A stretch of 64,000 bases of DNA from Rheinheimera sediminis (GCF_004005375.1 NZ_RZUF01000002.1:120678-184677); one strand, 5' to 3'. Positions 16,625 through 26,827 are shown, counted from the first letter of the stretch. Translations and numbers: made by a program. Notes: generated from the sequence alone by a model not told the origin.

Positions 16625-17584
16625 ATGTTGATATTGCTACTGCTAAGCTTATTACTGCATTTATGTTATCTGGCTTTGCCTGCACTGGAATATCTGATCA
16701 GTCCGGTTTTTGTCGCTCTGTTGCTCGGCTTATTAGCTGCTTTTGTATTGCCACTCTTCTCCATTCAACCCCGCCAGGTACTGGCGTCCAGGCTAGATAC
16801 TATTGCCAGTTGGCAACAAAAGGCTTTACGTTTTGGTATAGTTCTGTTTGCTTTTAGTGTTGAACCACAACTGGTAATGCAGACAAGCTTACTGGCTTTA
16901 GTACAGCTAGTTGTTTTGATTCTGGTAACGCTGGCTACAGCACTTTGGCTTGGTATCAAGCTGTTTAAATTGCCGAAAGAGCTAGTACTGTTGATTGGCT
17001 GCGGCTTAAGTTTTTGTGGGACTTCAGCTATTTTTGCCACCTGGTCGGTACGGCAAAGCGGGCAGGCGACTTTAACTCAAAGTCTGGCTGTGGTGCTGTT
17101 GATGGGGTTGCTGTCTTTACTGGCTTATACTGTGCTGATACAAGGCGGCTGGTTACCTGAAGTCCAACTCGCCTGGCTGATTGGCAGCACGGCGCCTGAA
17201 GTATCACAGGCTGTAGCTGCAGGCAGTCAGTTAGGGGATGCAGCACCGCAGGCGGTGATCGCCAAGTTGTTCAGGGTGTGTTTACTGGTGCCTTTTTTAC
17301 TGTTGCTGAGTTTTAACAGTAAAACGAAAGATGGATTTGCGTTTCCGTGGTTTGTTTTAGCTTTTATCGCAGTCTTGTTACTCACCATGGTTTTTTCCGT
17401 GCCAGCTTGGTTCAGCCAGGGCGCTGTGCTGTTGTCACAAAGTTGTCTGATTTTTGCCATGCTGGTGACAGGGCTTTTAACCTGTTGGCAGGATTTGAAG
17501 CAATGTAGCGGCAAAGTTTTTGGTTTTGCCGCTGTGGTGATGCTGCTGTTGTTTAGTCTTTCTTTGCTGTTTTTGCCGGGTTAG
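16625..17584 (+). CDS. yeiH: YeiH-family (UPF0324) putative anion exporter
   Basis: A 319-aa very hydrophobic inner-membrane protein with about ten helices. It carries the family landmarks KALRFGIVLFAFSV, LLIGCGLSFCGTSAIFA and LIGSTAPEVSQAVAAGSQLGDAAPQAVIAKLFRV. The family (UPF0324/PF03601) is annotated as putative sulfate or sulfite exporters, without firm proof of substrate. Divergence from yeiE implies control by that regulator. The last 32 bp overlap the converging M20 hydrolase gene. Confidence 0.8.
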   Translation: MLILLLLSLLLHLCYLALPALEYLISPVFVALLLGLLAAFVLPLFSIQPRQVLASRLDTIASWQQKALRFGIVLFAFSVEPQLVMQTSLLALVQLVVLILVTLATALWLGIKLFKLPKELVLLIGCGLSFCGTSAIFATWSVRQSGQATLTQSLAVVLLMGLLSLLAYTVLIQGGWLPEVQLAWLIGSTAPEVSQAVAAGSQLGDAAPQAVIAKLFRVCLLVPFLLLLSFNSKTKDGFAFPWFVLAFIAVLLLTMVFSVPAWFSQGAVLLSQSCLIFAMLVTGLLTCWQDLKQCSGKVFGFAAVVMLLLFSLSLLFLPG

Positions 17585-18863
17585 CCAGATAGTCCAAAGC
17601 CAGAGCTGTTAAAGCCCGAACGCCGTTTTCCAGCGCCTGTTCATTGACCTGAAACAGCGGCGAATGGTTAGGAGCCGTTTGTTCTACAGGCGTATTTTCA
17701 GGGGCTATGCCTAAAAAGAAAAACATGCCCGGTACTTCTTGCTGGAAAAATGAAAAGTCTTCCGAAGCGGTAATAGGTTTTATTGGCGCAACTCCGGCTT
17801 TGCCTGCAGCCCAGTGCAAGCTGGGCATAGCCCATTCAGTCAGTGTGACATCATTCCAGGTCACAGCTGCAAAACTATGGTTATGAAATTCAGCAGTGGC
17901 GCCACTGGCGGTCGCTATATGTTCTGAAGTGTGCTGCATTTTTTGCAGGAGCTGTTCGCGCATCTGTGGGTCAAAAGTGCGGATAGTGCCTTCAAGTGTT
18001 ACGTCATCCGGGATAATATTCCAGCGTATGCCGCCATGCACCTGTCCTACAGACAACACGGCAGGAGCCTGAGTGACATCTAACTGGCGAGCTGGGATTT
18101 GATGCAGAGCAGTGATTAACTGGCCCGTCACAGCTATAGGATCTACGCCACGCCATGGGCTTGAACCATGCACTTGCTTGCCTTTGACAGTGATATTAAA
18201 ACTGTCAGCTGCCGCCATTATGCCTTCACTTTTCACCTGTAACTGACCTGCAGGGCCAGGCCAGACATGAAGGCCAAAAATGGCATCGGGTTTGTATTTG
18301 GCAAAGACACCTTCTTTGAGCATCAGCTTAGCACCACCTTCTTCACCGGCAGGAGGGCCTTCTTCAGCGGGCTGAAATACAAACAGAATAGTACCAGTAA
18401 GTTGTGCTTTAAGCTCTGTTAGCACAGAGGCAGTGGCCATCAGCATAGCTGTATGAGCATCATGCCCACAGGCATGCATTACACCTACATCTTGTCCATT
18501 AAAAGTACTGCGCACTTTAGAGGCAAAGGGCAAATCCACCTGCTCTGTGACAGGCAGTGCATCCATATCAGCGCGCAGCGCCACAGTGGGGCCTGGTTTA
18601 GCACCTTTTAATACACCCAAAACACCATGATGAGCTATGCCGGTTTGTACTTCTAAACCAAGAGATTTTAAATGCGCTGCTACTTTCTTCGCTGTATTGA
18701 CTTCCCGGTTCGACAGTTCAGGGTATTGATGGAAATGACGGCGCCATTGCAGCATTTGTGCTTGAATGTTTTGAATCGCAGTTTCAGTGTGGGGTTTTAA
18801 ATCTGTACTGGCTTGTGCTGAAAAAGCGCTGGCCAGTAGCACAGAAAGTAGAGTTCTCAACAT
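17553..18863 (-). CDS. Exported M20-family amidohydrolase
   Basis: A 436-aa metallo-amidohydrolase of the M20D type (aminoacylase, IAA-amino-acid hydrolase, carboxypeptidase-like). The signal peptide LRTLLSVLLASAFSAQAS places it in the periplasm. Metal-binding motifs are visible: MHACGHDAHTAML, FQPAEEGPPAGEEGGAK, GLHVWPG and the late TASEDFSFF. The lid domain lies roughly at residues 215-330. Substrates are N-acylated amino acids or small peptides; which one is unknown. It stands alone between yeiH and uppP. Confidence 0.85.
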   Translation of the reverse strand: MLRTLLSVLLASAFSAQASTDLKPHTETAIQNIQAQMLQWRRHFHQYPELSNREVNTAKKVAAHLKSLGLEVQTGIAHHGVLGVLKGAKPGPTVALRADMDALPVTEQVDLPFASKVRSTFNGQDVGVMHACGHDAHTAMLMATASVLTELKAQLTGTILFVFQPAEEGPPAGEEGGAKLMLKEGVFAKYKPDAIFGLHVWPGPAGQLQVKSEGIMAAADSFNITVKGKQVHGSSPWRGVDPIAVTGQLITALHQIPARQLDVTQAPAVLSVGQVHGGIRWNIIPDDVTLEGTIRTFDPQMREQLLQKMQHTSEHIATASGATAEFHNHSFAAVTWNDVTLTEWAMPSLHWAAGKAGVAPIKPITASEDFSFFQQEVPGMFFFLGIAPENTPVEQTAPNHSPLFQVNEQALENGVRALTALALDYLANPAKTAKKD

Positions 18864-18957
18864 GATAGTTCCTTCTGGGTGAAGTCACTACCATACTGGT
18901 ACAAGCTTAGAAAAGCAAAGTGCCTTGCGACACTTTGCCGGAAAGGGGCATCTGGGT

Positions 18958-19758
18958 TCAGAAATAAAACACGAAAGCCAGCAGGAATACACCTAAAGCC
19001 AAACGATAAATCACAAAAGGCATCATGCCCATTTTTTCTATCACTTTAAGGAAAAAATGAATACAAACATAAGCCGAGATAAAGCTCAGAACTGTGCCTA
19101 AACCTAAAGCAGTCCAGTCCACGGCTTGTTCGCTTTTCAGCAGCTTCAGGGTTTGATAACCACCGGCCAGCAGAATAATAGGGATAGAAATCAAAAAGGA
19201 GAAACGGGCTGCTGCTTGTCGGGTTAGACCCAGCATCAAACCTGCTGTCATGGTGATACCTGAACGTGAGGTACCAGGGATCAGAGCTATAGCCTGAGCC
19301 AGACCAATAATAATCACATCTTTGACTGTGAGCTGGTCAGTTTGTTTGATTTGTTTGGCTTTTGCATCGGCGTACCACAACAATAAGCCAAAGATGATGG
19401 TTGTGCTTGCAATCACTACAGCAGAGCGGGCGTAGACTTCAATAAAATCTTTAATCAGTAAACCAAACAGAGCTGCGGGAATAGTGGCCAGAATAATCAG
19501 CCAGCCCAGGCGGCTGTGTTGGTCATGTTGTCCTTTCAGGCTGCCAAGCCAACTGACACTGATAAGTCCTACATCACGGCGGAAGTAATGCAAAACCGCG
19601 GCTAGCGTACCTAAATGCACCGCCACATCAAACGCCAGTCCCTGATCACTCCAGCCGAGTAACTGTGAGGGTAAAATCAGATGAGCCGAACTTGAGATAG
19701 GTAAAAATTCGGTAAAGCCTTGCAGTAAGGCCAGAACAATAATTTCCACGATAGTCAT
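18958..19758 (-). CDS. uppP: Undecaprenyl-diphosphatase UppP
   Basis: UppP (BacA) removes a phosphate from undecaprenyl diphosphate at the membrane, recycling the lipid carrier for peptidoglycan and O-antigen synthesis. The 266-aa protein begins [19 protein letters not shown] and carries [17 protein letters not shown] and the later [18 protein letters not shown], the two signature active-site regions. I use the ATG at 19758 because homologues begin at this point; a longer frame from 19806 lacks a ribosome binding site. It releases phosphate outside the cytoplasm, but no Pho box was seen. Confidence 0.93.
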   Translation of the reverse strand: MTIVEIIVLALLQGFTEFLPISSSAHLILPSQLLGWSDQGLAFDVAVHLGTLAAVLHYFRRDVGLISVSWLGSLKGQHDQHSRLGWLIILATIPAALFGLLIKDFIEVYARSAVVIASTTIIFGLLLWYADAKAKQIKQTDQLTVKDVIIIGLAQAIALIPGTSRSGITMTAGLMLGLTRQAAARFSFLISIPIILLAGGYQTLKLLKSEQAVDWTALGLGTVLSFISAYVCIHFFLKVIEKMGMMPFVIYRLALGVFLLAFVFYF

Positions 19759-19825
19759 AAATGTCCATACAGAGGATGAAAAACCTGTGCTAGTGTAAGG
19801 CTGCATTGCATGGTTGTCTAATAAA

Positions 19826-19847
19826 AAGCCTCTGTATCCAGAGGCTT
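19826..19847 (-). terminator. Terminator downstream of the AI-2E-family permease gene
   Basis: AAGCCTCTG and CAGAGGCTT form a 9-bp stem with a 4-nt loop, and the minus strand continues with TTTTTA. It would end transcripts coming from the permease gene at 20026. Confidence 0.75.
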
Positions 19848-20025
19848 AATCTAAAAAAGTTGATAACTACTCAAGTGGGACTGTTATTGAATGCTCAGGC
19901 ATTTAATAGTCAATCAGGGGTATTAACTTTTTCCATGATTTAGCCTCTGGGGGCGACAATTGTTATTTATCAGTCAGCGGCATTAATCAAAGCTACTATT
20001 TGATAGATTAGTTCTGACTGATACA

Positions 20026-21105
20026 TCACTTATAGTTTTGAGTTTCTTTTTTCAGATGCTGTGGTGCTCTGAGCCATTCCCGCCAAATAGCAACCAATAA
20101 AGCCATCAGCACAGGTCCAACAAACAGACCCACCATCCCCATAGTTTGCACACCACCAATTAAACCAAAAAAAGTCGGTAGAAAAGGCAGCTTGACCGGG
20201 CCACCCACCAGGGTTGGCCTGATGGTTTTGTCAACGATAAAGAGTTCGATGCTACCCCATAAAAACAAACCTACGCCCGCTGTTAAATCACCTGTGCCAA
20301 CCAGATAAATCGAAATTAAGGTAAAAGACAACGGCGCGCCACCCGGAATAAGTGCCATAAAACCTGTTAATACACCAAAAGCCACAGGGGAGGGGACGCC
20401 TGCTATCCAGTAGGCTACACCTAAAATTACTCCTTCGCCAATAGCGATAATGGTCATGCCTATAACGGTTGAGCTGACGGTCGCAGGTACTACGCGGGAG
20501 AAGCGGTTCCAGCGATCAGGCAAAATGCGCTCACCTACAGTATCCAGTTGCCATGCAATACGTTCTCCGTCTTTATATAAAAAAAACAAAGTGATCAGCA
20601 TAAACAATAAGGTCAGCATTAAGCCAGCTGTAGTCCAGCCGAAATTTAACACCCATTTGGAGATGCCGCTGATTTGTTCGCCACTGACTAAACTGACCAC
20701 TTGCCCTAACTGATGGGGTTCAGCTAAATAGGTTTGCCAATAGCTAGCTAAGGTATCACCCACTCCAGGTAAAGCGCTGAGCCAATCTGGTACTGCTGCA
20801 CCATGTTCATTGGCATGTTTTAGCCACTCGATCCAGGCTCGTATTTCTTTCATCGCATAACTGAACACCATTACTAAAGGGATCACTAATCCCAGTACTA
20901 TGGCTATGATGGCGAGGCTGGCGGCCAAGGTAGAATTATTGCGGCAGTGGTTTAGCAGATGGCGATACAAAGGCCAACTGGCAAAGCAGATAATAAGTGC
21001 TGCAAGAACTGGAATCAGAAAACCGATGAAAAAAAATACCCCTGCACCGAGTATAACCAGCAGTAAAGCTCTGCTAATAGCGTCGTTACTAAAAATCTGC
21101 GGCAT
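20026..21105 (-). CDS. AI-2E/PerM-family membrane protein
   Basis: A 359-aa inner-membrane protein of the AI-2E transporter family (PF01594), with about eight helices, a periplasmic loop (residues about 90-150) and the conserved tail SPVAFGVLTGFMALIPGGAPLSFTLISIYL and VGGPVKLPFLPTFFGLIGGVQTMGMVGLFVGPVLMALL. Members include exporters of AI-2 and sodium/proton antiporter-like proteins, so the substrate is unclear. It begins 44 bp after the end of ppx in the same direction and may be the last gene of the ppk-ppx transcript. Confidence 0.85.
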   Translation of the reverse strand: MPQIFSNDAISRALLLVILGAGVFFFIGFLIPVLAALIICFASWPLYRHLLNHCRNNSTLAASLAIIAIVLGLVIPLVMVFSYAMKEIRAWIEWLKHANEHGAAVPDWLSALPGVGDTLASYWQTYLAEPHQLGQVVSLVSGEQISGISKWVLNFGWTTAGLMLTLLFMLITLFFLYKDGERIAWQLDTVGERILPDRWNRFSRVVPATVSSTVIGMTIIAIGEGVILGVAYWIAGVPSPVAFGVLTGFMALIPGGAPLSFTLISIYLVGTGDLTAGVGLFLWGSIELFIVDKTIRPTLVGGPVKLPFLPTFFGLIGGVQTMGMVGLFVGPVLMALLVAIWREWLRAPQHLKKETQNYK

Positions 21106-21149
21106 CTATGACTTTTCCTTTCTGTCTCTGGATCCCAGGGATGAAATTA

Positions 21150-22727
21150 TTACTCCTCATCCGGGTTGGATGAATCAAAGCCCGGGCTTTGTAAACTGCA
21201 CTCTACTAAATATGGACAGTCCAGTACAAAGGCGATTTTTTTCAGATGTAATTGCTCTTGTTGCAGATCTGCGACCAATAAAGGTTGTTGTTCCAACCAT
21301 TCTTTCGGCAACAGCAGTGTTAATTGCTGATTTTTCCCTTGCGCTCTGAGTTCAGGCAGGAAGTCGTTGCGACGTTTTTGATTCAGCAATACAGCCAGAC
21401 GCAATAGCACCAGTAAAGAGACCACTGTACTTGAGCTGTACAGATAAAACTGCGATAGCTCTTCCGTTTTAATTTTGCGACGATGAGAGCGCACCAGCGT
21501 GGCTATTAACTGTTGTTGTTCCTGGTTAAACCCCGGTAAGTTGGCATTTTTTAAAATGTAAGACGAGTGCCGCTGTACGCTGGACGAATTAATATGCAGA
21601 CCTATTTCATACACTGTGGCTGCCCAGCTTAACAAGTCAGCCAGCTCATCGGTCAACTGCCAACTATGGCGTAGCTGAGCAAATAATTCCAAAGCTGTGG
21701 CTCGAACTCTCTCTGCCTGACTGGTATCAATACTGTATCTTTTAATCAGACTTTGAATGGTATGTTCACGAATATCGTGGTGATGCAGCCGGTCACTCAT
21801 TTCATACAGCACCCCTTCACGCAGTGCTGCGTCGACGTAGTACATCTGAGAAATACCAAGCATATTAAAAGCGGCAATTAAAATAGCTAAGCCAGAACAA
21901 ATAAGTAACTTACGATCATCGGCTAAACCAGGTAAATCCAGCTGCAAACTGTTTTCCTGAGCAATGAGCAAATCTTTTAATTGCAGTAGGTGTTCTAGCT
22001 CAATGCAGGCCGGATGCCAGCCTAAACCAATAATGACATCGCGAATAGTTTTGATAGTACCTGAAGTGCCAACTGCCTGTTGCCAACCAGTTTCGCGGTA
22101 AGCTGAGACTATAGGTTCCAGTTCCTGCTCGGCTTGTAAAATAGCTCGTTCAAACTTTTTAGCACTGATCCGGCCATTGGGAAAATGAAACTGAGCATAG
22201 CTGACACAACCCATATTACGACTGGCCAGTCTGATCGGCAGAAAACCTTCGCCTATAGCGAATTCTGTGCTGCCGCCGCCTATATCCATCACCAGCCGAC
22301 GTTCTTGATAATGCTCAAAATGGGCCACGCCCTGATAAATAAAGCGGGCTTCTTCCTGACCTGAAATCACTTCAATAGGAAAAGGAAATACCGCCTGAGC
22401 GCGGCGTAAAAACATAGCACTATTTTTTGCACGCCTCAGGGTGTAAGTGGCAATAACCCGCACTGATTCGGTGGGTACAGGTTTTAAAGTGTCGGCAAAC
22501 TGGCTCAGCACGGCTAAACCACGCAACATGGCTTCTTCGGTTAATAACAAGTCTTCTGTTAAACCTTCGGCAAGCTGCACTTTTTGCTTTTCACGGTGCA
22601 ATAGCTGCAGAGCGCCATCGACAACACGAGCTATCACCATATGAAAACTGTTAGAACCTAAATCAACAGCCGCCATGTAAGCGGCTTTTTGCGCATCTGT
22701 TGTATCTGTGTTAGTCCAATGGGTCAT
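21150..22727 (-). CDS. ppx: Exopolyphosphatase
   Basis: Ppx (525 aa) removes terminal phosphates from polyphosphate chains. The N-terminal actin-like ASKHA fold shows AVDLGSNSFHMVIARV (P-loop-like), SGQEEARFIYQGV and the second phosphate loop MDIGGGSTEFAIG. An HD-like helical domain follows from about residue 310. It overlaps the 3' end of ppk by 4 bp, so synthesis and breakdown enzymes are translationally coupled. The paralogous GppA is shorter in many species; position next to ppk argues for Ppx. Confidence 0.93.
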   Translation of the reverse strand: MTHWTNTDTTDAQKAAYMAAVDLGSNSFHMVIARVVDGALQLLHREKQKVQLAEGLTEDLLLTEEAMLRGLAVLSQFADTLKPVPTESVRVIATYTLRRAKNSAMFLRRAQAVFPFPIEVISGQEEARFIYQGVAHFEHYQERRLVMDIGGGSTEFAIGEGFLPIRLASRNMGCVSYAQFHFPNGRISAKKFERAILQAEQELEPIVSAYRETGWQQAVGTSGTIKTIRDVIIGLGWHPACIELEHLLQLKDLLIAQENSLQLDLPGLADDRKLLICSGLAILIAAFNMLGISQMYYVDAALREGVLYEMSDRLHHHDIREHTIQSLIKRYSIDTSQAERVRATALELFAQLRHSWQLTDELADLLSWAATVYEIGLHINSSSVQRHSSYILKNANLPGFNQEQQQLIATLVRSHRRKIKTEELSQFYLYSSSTVVSLLVLLRLAVLLNQKRRNDFLPELRAQGKNQQLTLLLPKEWLEQQPLLVADLQQEQLHLKKIAFVLDCPYLVECSLQSPGFDSSNPDEE

Positions 22728-24844
22728 TTGCCGGCCTGAATGGATTGCTGCAACTGAGCAAAATAATCGTAGATTTCCTGTTGGGAGCGAATGCTACGCT
22801 TATTGCCTCTTTTTACATAGTGATTGCTTTGATCTTTATCAATAATCCGGGCTTTGACATTGTCGTTCCACTGAATATCCAGACTGGTCATAATTTGCTG
22901 TTTAATGGCTGCGTCGTAAATAGGAACGCCCACCTCAACGCGCTGATCCAGATTACGGGTCATCCAATCAGCTGATGAGATATATAAATCTGTGTTACCA
23001 CCGTTGTGGAACACATAAATTCTGGCGTGTTCAAGATACCTATCCAATACACTGATGACATGAATATTATCACTCATGCCTTTTACACCAGGAATGAGGG
23101 AGCACATCCCCCGCACTATAATTCGTATTTTCACCCCAGCCATACTGGCTTTATAAAGCAAATCAACAATCTGATTATCGACCAGGTTATTCACTTTTAA
23201 TAGGATTTCAGCTTTTCTGCCGGAAGTCGCAAAATTTATTTCCCTTTCGATTAGGGCACAAAGTTTTGGTCTGCTCCAGGTAGGAGACACCATCAAATGA
23301 TTGAACTGAAAGGGTTTGTAGCTGTACTGAATAAATTCAAAGACCTGATCCACTTCATCACAGATTTCACTGTGGCAAGTGAACAAACTCATATCCGTAT
23401 AAATTCGGGCAGTTTTTTCGTTAAAGTTACCTGTGCCTATATGCACAAATTTAACTGTTTTGCCTTTTTCCTGACGACTGATCAAACAAAGCTTCGAGTG
23501 AATTTTTAAAGTTTGCAGACCAAAAATGACTTCAATACCAGCCTCAGTCATACGGCGTGCCCAATTGATATTATTTTCTTCATCAAAACGGGCTTTTAGT
23601 TCAACCACTACTGTTACTTTTTTGCCATTACGCACCGCATCGAGCAGGGAGTTAATCACTCTGGAATTTTTTGCTACCCTGTACATCGTCATTTTGATGC
23701 TGCTGACTTTAGGATCAAAAGAGGCCTGTCGGACCCACTCCGTGAAATAACTGAAGCTGTGGTAAGGATAATACAGCAAGATATCTGAAGTTCGAATCGC
23801 TTCAAAACTGGTGGTATGACGCTCAAACTCCGGACTTTTTAACACTGGCATAGGCGGAAATTCTAAAGATGGATGGCCTATGTTTGGAAAACCAATAAAG
23901 TCTTTAAAGTTGCGGTATTTACCGCCTGGGATCAGAGAGTCATACGAGCTGTAACCCAACAGTTTTTTCAGCATTTTTAGCATATGTTCGGGCATGTTGG
24001 CGTCGTAAACCATACGCACAGGCTCAGACTTTAGGCGTTGCTTGATGCCTTTTGACATTTTATCGATCAGCGACTGGTCCAGTGTATCGCTGATATTGTA
24101 TTCAGCGTCACGGGTTAGTTTAAGTGAAAAGGCCTGGATTTCGCAGAAATCAAAAAAACCATCAAATAAGTCCTTAAGGCAATGCACTATAATGTCGTCA
24201 AGCAAAATAATCTGCCTGCGGTAACGACCTCGTTTTTTGCTTTTATTTAAATGCAGCGGTAATTCGACAAAACGTGACATGGCATCGGTAGGAACTTGCA
24301 CTATGGCATATTCGGCTTTGTTGGCACCTGTCATTTCCACCATCAGATAGGTGGCATTATCTTCTAAATGTTTAGCCAGCTTTACTTCTTCGGCAGATAA
24401 AATAATGGGAGAAATATGGCGTTGTACTTCGCTGCGGTAAAAGCTACGAACCCACTGAGCTTGCGCTTCGGTCAATTTATAATTGTCAATCAACTCAATA
24501 TTGTGTTTGCGAAGTGCTTGCAGTAAGTCGTCATAAATTTTATTAAAGCGTTCGCCCATATTCATGACGATATGTTGAATATCATGCAGTAACTGCTCAG
24601 CATCTTCTTGTTCATTCGCATGGTATTTTTTCAGCAGGATGCGACGTTTCACATCTGCAACCCGAACCCGAAAAAACTCATCCATGTTGTTAGAATAGAT
24701 GCCTAAAAAACGCAAGCGTTCTATAAGTGGGTTACGTTCATCTGCAGCTTCTTGCAGTACCCGGCCGTTAAACGCCAGCCAGCTCAATTCGCGGGGGAAA
24801 TAATTTGTATCGCTCACAGTATGTTTTAACTCTGCAAAAACCAT
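22724..24844 (-). CDS. ppk: Polyphosphate kinase 1
   Basis: PPK1 reversibly makes polyphosphate from ATP at the inner membrane. The 706-aa protein has the N domain (FPRELSWLAFNGRVLQEA), the head domain and two phospholipase-D-like catalytic domains with the active-site histidines in LKIHSKLCLISRQEKG and FVHIGTGNFNEKTARIYTD. The RGMCSLIPGVKGMSDNI stretch is also family-typical. I choose the ATG at 24844 because GGAG lies 6 nt upstream and the inferred -10 (24873-24878) leaves a sensible leader; an in-frame ATG at 24856 has no ribosome binding site. The Pho box at 24889 links polyphosphate storage to PhoB. Confidence 0.95.
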   Translation of the reverse strand: MVFAELKHTVSDTNYFPRELSWLAFNGRVLQEAADERNPLIERLRFLGIYSNNMDEFFRVRVADVKRRILLKKYHANEQEDAEQLLHDIQHIVMNMGERFNKIYDDLLQALRKHNIELIDNYKLTEAQAQWVRSFYRSEVQRHISPIILSAEEVKLAKHLEDNATYLMVEMTGANKAEYAIVQVPTDAMSRFVELPLHLNKSKKRGRYRRQIILLDDIIVHCLKDLFDGFFDFCEIQAFSLKLTRDAEYNISDTLDQSLIDKMSKGIKQRLKSEPVRMVYDANMPEHMLKMLKKLLGYSSYDSLIPGGKYRNFKDFIGFPNIGHPSLEFPPMPVLKSPEFERHTTSFEAIRTSDILLYYPYHSFSYFTEWVRQASFDPKVSSIKMTMYRVAKNSRVINSLLDAVRNGKKVTVVVELKARFDEENNINWARRMTEAGIEVIFGLQTLKIHSKLCLISRQEKGKTVKFVHIGTGNFNEKTARIYTDMSLFTCHSEICDEVDQVFEFIQYSYKPFQFNHLMVSPTWSRPKLCALIEREINFATSGRKAEILLKVNNLVDNQIVDLLYKASMAGVKIRIIVRGMCSLIPGVKGMSDNIHVISVLDRYLEHARIYVFHNGGNTDLYISSADWMTRNLDQRVEVGVPIYDAAIKQQIMTSLDIQWNDNVKARIIDKDQSNHYVKRGNKRSIRSQQEIYDYFAQLQQSIQAGK

Positions 24845-24872
24845 AACAGGCTCCATATCGGGTTCTAGAGTT

Positions 24873-24906
24873 ACTCTATGGCATTTTTATGACGGACTGA
24901 TGAAAG
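24873..24906 (-). promoter_or_regulatory. Pho box and -10 of ppk-ppx
   Basis: On the minus strand CTTTCAT-CAGT-CCGTCAT (24906 down to 24889) is a two-unit Pho box. Exactly 10 bp later comes TAGAGT (24878-24873). The distal unit overlaps one arm of a 9-bp hairpin (24903-24926). Confidence 0.7.
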
Positions 24907-24952
24907 GATCAAGGGGATGATCCTTTACTACAGAAAAAATTTCTATCTAAGA

Positions 24953-25453
24953 TTAATGCTCTATATCAACCACTACATCCGCAGCTATAGCCTCCAGAGC
25001 CTTGACCACTTCATCTTTATTCAAAGTGTCTGGAAGTTCTACAGTGGCAATCGCATGAAACAAGGGAACACCCCAATTGGGAGCGCTCTGTTGGGAGCTT
25101 TCAAAATGAATAATATTTGCACCTTTGTGTTTCATCACACTGGACAGTTCACGAACTATGCCGGGTCTGTCATTGCCCGTAATAATAAACTGCAACTGTT
25201 TATCCGGATGAATTTCTGAATGCAAGCCTTGCTGAATTTTAATGTCCAGATCGGACATACGCTCTAACTCTGTTGTTAATGCAAAGACATGCTCTTCTGG
25301 CACTTCCAGTTGCAGTATCCCCGCGAAATAACCACCTAAATGACTCAAGTTACTGGCCATCCAGTTACCTTGATGACTGGTAATTACTGTGGCAAGTTGT
25401 TCAACTAAGCCTGCTTTGTCCCTGCCTATAACGGTTAAAATCAACTGCTTCAT
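24953..25453 (-). CDS. gcvR: Glycine-cleavage regulator GcvR-like ACT protein
   Basis: A 166-aa cytoplasmic protein made of two ACT domains: LILTVIGRDKAGLVEQLATVITSHQGNWMASNLSHLGGYFAGILQL and FIITGNDRPGIVRELSSVMKHKGANIIHFES. This is the GcvR layout. In E. coli GcvR binds glycine and restrains GcvA, the activator of the glycine cleavage genes. No gcv gene is in the window, so the target is inferred. It is monocistronic and ends about 50 bp before the ppk Pho box. Confidence 0.8.
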   Translation of the reverse strand: MKQLILTVIGRDKAGLVEQLATVITSHQGNWMASNLSHLGGYFAGILQLEVPEEHVFALTTELERMSDLDIKIQQGLHSEIHPDKQLQFIITGNDRPGIVRELSSVMKHKGANIIHFESSQQSAPNWGVPLFHAIATVELPDTLNKDEVVKALEAIAADVVVDIEH

Positions 25454-25639
25454 ACAACCTTACTCCCGGAAACAACAAAAAACTGATAAAAATGCAAAAC
25501 ACCTTTTAAAAAACAGTGGCTTAGCCAAGTTTGGCCTACCCCATTGTAGACGTCTGGCTAGTTTTTAACAGTCAAGTCGTCGCAAATCTTCTTGTAGTTT
25601 TAAAAAAAACTGATAAAGGTCACAGGATGCTCTGTCTTT

Positions 25640-25673
25640 TCGTCATATTAGTGTCATATTTCTTTCTTATGAT
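25640..25673 (+). promoter_or_regulatory. Pho box and -10 of pstS
   Basis: TCGTCAT-ATTA-GTGTCAT (25640-25657) is an 18-bp Pho box. After exactly 10 bp comes a near-consensus -10, TATGAT (25668-25673). The pstS start follows about 60 bp downstream. Confidence 0.85.
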
Positions 25674-25732
25674 GGACGCCAGAAAACAACCTGAACCACG
25701 AACAGGCATTTGTCTGTTGTGAGGAGAGCAAC

Positions 25733-26713
25733 GTGAAAGTAGCAAAATTGTTTACATCAATCAGTCTGATTGCCGCCACTTTAGGCCTGACAGCTCAGGC
25801 AGCCATTATCGAAGCCGATCCTAAATTACCAGCTTATGTAAAAGCCACTGGTGTTTCAGGTAACATTTCCAGCATAGGTTCTGATACGTTAAACAACCTG
25901 ATGACCAAATGGGCTGAAGAATTCCGTAAGCAGTACCCGAATGTGAATATTCAGATCCAGGGTGCAGGGTCTTCTACTGCTCCTACCGCTCTAACTGAAG
26001 GTACATCCAACTTCGGCCCTATGAGCCGTGCGATGAAGCCATCAGAAGTACAGGAATTTGAAGCCAAGTATGGCTACAAGCCAATGGCCGTTCCAGTGGC
26101 TATCGACTTACTGGCTGTGTACGTCAACAAAGACAACCCATTGCAAGGTCTGACTATTGCTCAGGTAGACGCTATTTTTTCTGCAACCCGCAAATGTGGT
26201 TATAAAGAAGATGTAACGCGCTGGGGCCAGTTAGGTATGGAAGGCGCATGGGCTAATCGTGATTTTACTATGTACAGCCGTAACGCAGTGTCTGGTACTT
26301 ATGGTTATTTTAAAGATGTTGCCTTGTGTGGTGGTGACTTTAAATCCAGTATCAACGAACAACCAGGTTCTGCCTCAGTAGTGCAGGGTATCAGTGAGTC
26401 AATCAACGGTATCGGCTACTCAGGTATCGGTTATATCACTTCAAGCGTAAAAGCTCTGCCTTTAGCGAAAAAAGAAGGTGAGCCGTTTTATGCACCAAAT
26501 GCGGACCACGCTTTAGACGGTAAATACCCGTTATCACGTTTCCTTTACGTTTATGTGAACAAGCACCCTAACAAAGAAATGCTGCCTTTAGAGCGTGAAT
26601 TTGTTCGCTTTGTTCTGTCTAAAAATGGTCAGGATGTAGTAGCACACGATGGCTACGTACCTGTACCTGCTTCAGTGGCTGCTAAAGCTTTGGCTGATTT
26701 AAGCATCCAGTAA
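25733..26713 (+). CDS. pstS: Periplasmic phosphate-binding protein PstS
   Basis: PstS (326 aa) captures phosphate in the periplasm and delivers it to PstCAB. The signal peptide runs to AQAA, followed by the phosphate-binding signature [27 protein letters not shown] and the TSG-like loop SGTYGYF. Translation starts at GTG with a strong GAGGAG upstream. It lies under its own Pho box, and a 22-bp hairpin separates it from pstC, so it is probably expressed well above the membrane subunits. Confidence 0.96.
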   Translation: MKVAKLFTSISLIAATLGLTAQAAIIEADPKLPAYVKATGVSGNISSIGSDTLNNLMTKWAEEFRKQYPNVNIQIQGAGSSTAPTALTEGTSNFGPMSRAMKPSEVQEFEAKYGYKPMAVPVAIDLLAVYVNKDNPLQGLTIAQVDAIFSATRKCGYKEDVTRWGQLGMEGAWANRDFTMYSRNAVSGTYGYFKDVALCGGDFKSSINEQPGSASVVQGISESINGIGYSGIGYITSSVKALPLAKKEGEPFYAPNADHALDGKYPLSRFLYVYVNKHPNKEMLPLEREFVRFVLSKNGQDVVAHDGYVPVPASVAAKALADLSIQ

Positions 26714-26729
26714 GCCCAGCTCAAATCAT

Positions 26730-26788
26730 ATGGGGCCAGAGCAGATTGTGAATGGCTCACAATCTGCTCTGGCCCCATTTTCATTTTA
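26730..26788 (+). terminator. Strong terminator between pstS and pstC
   Basis: A perfect 22-bp stem (26730-26751 with 26757-26778, ATGGGGCCAGAGC... with ...GCTCTGGCCCCAT) and a 5-nt loop are followed by TTTTCATTTT. It should end most pstS transcripts. Its GGGG(T/C)CAG core links it to the hairpins at 7594, 32587 and 44218. Confidence 0.85.
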
Positions 26789-26827
26789 AATGCCTGCAAT
26801 GTGTCATTTATATGACAAAGTTCCGTG

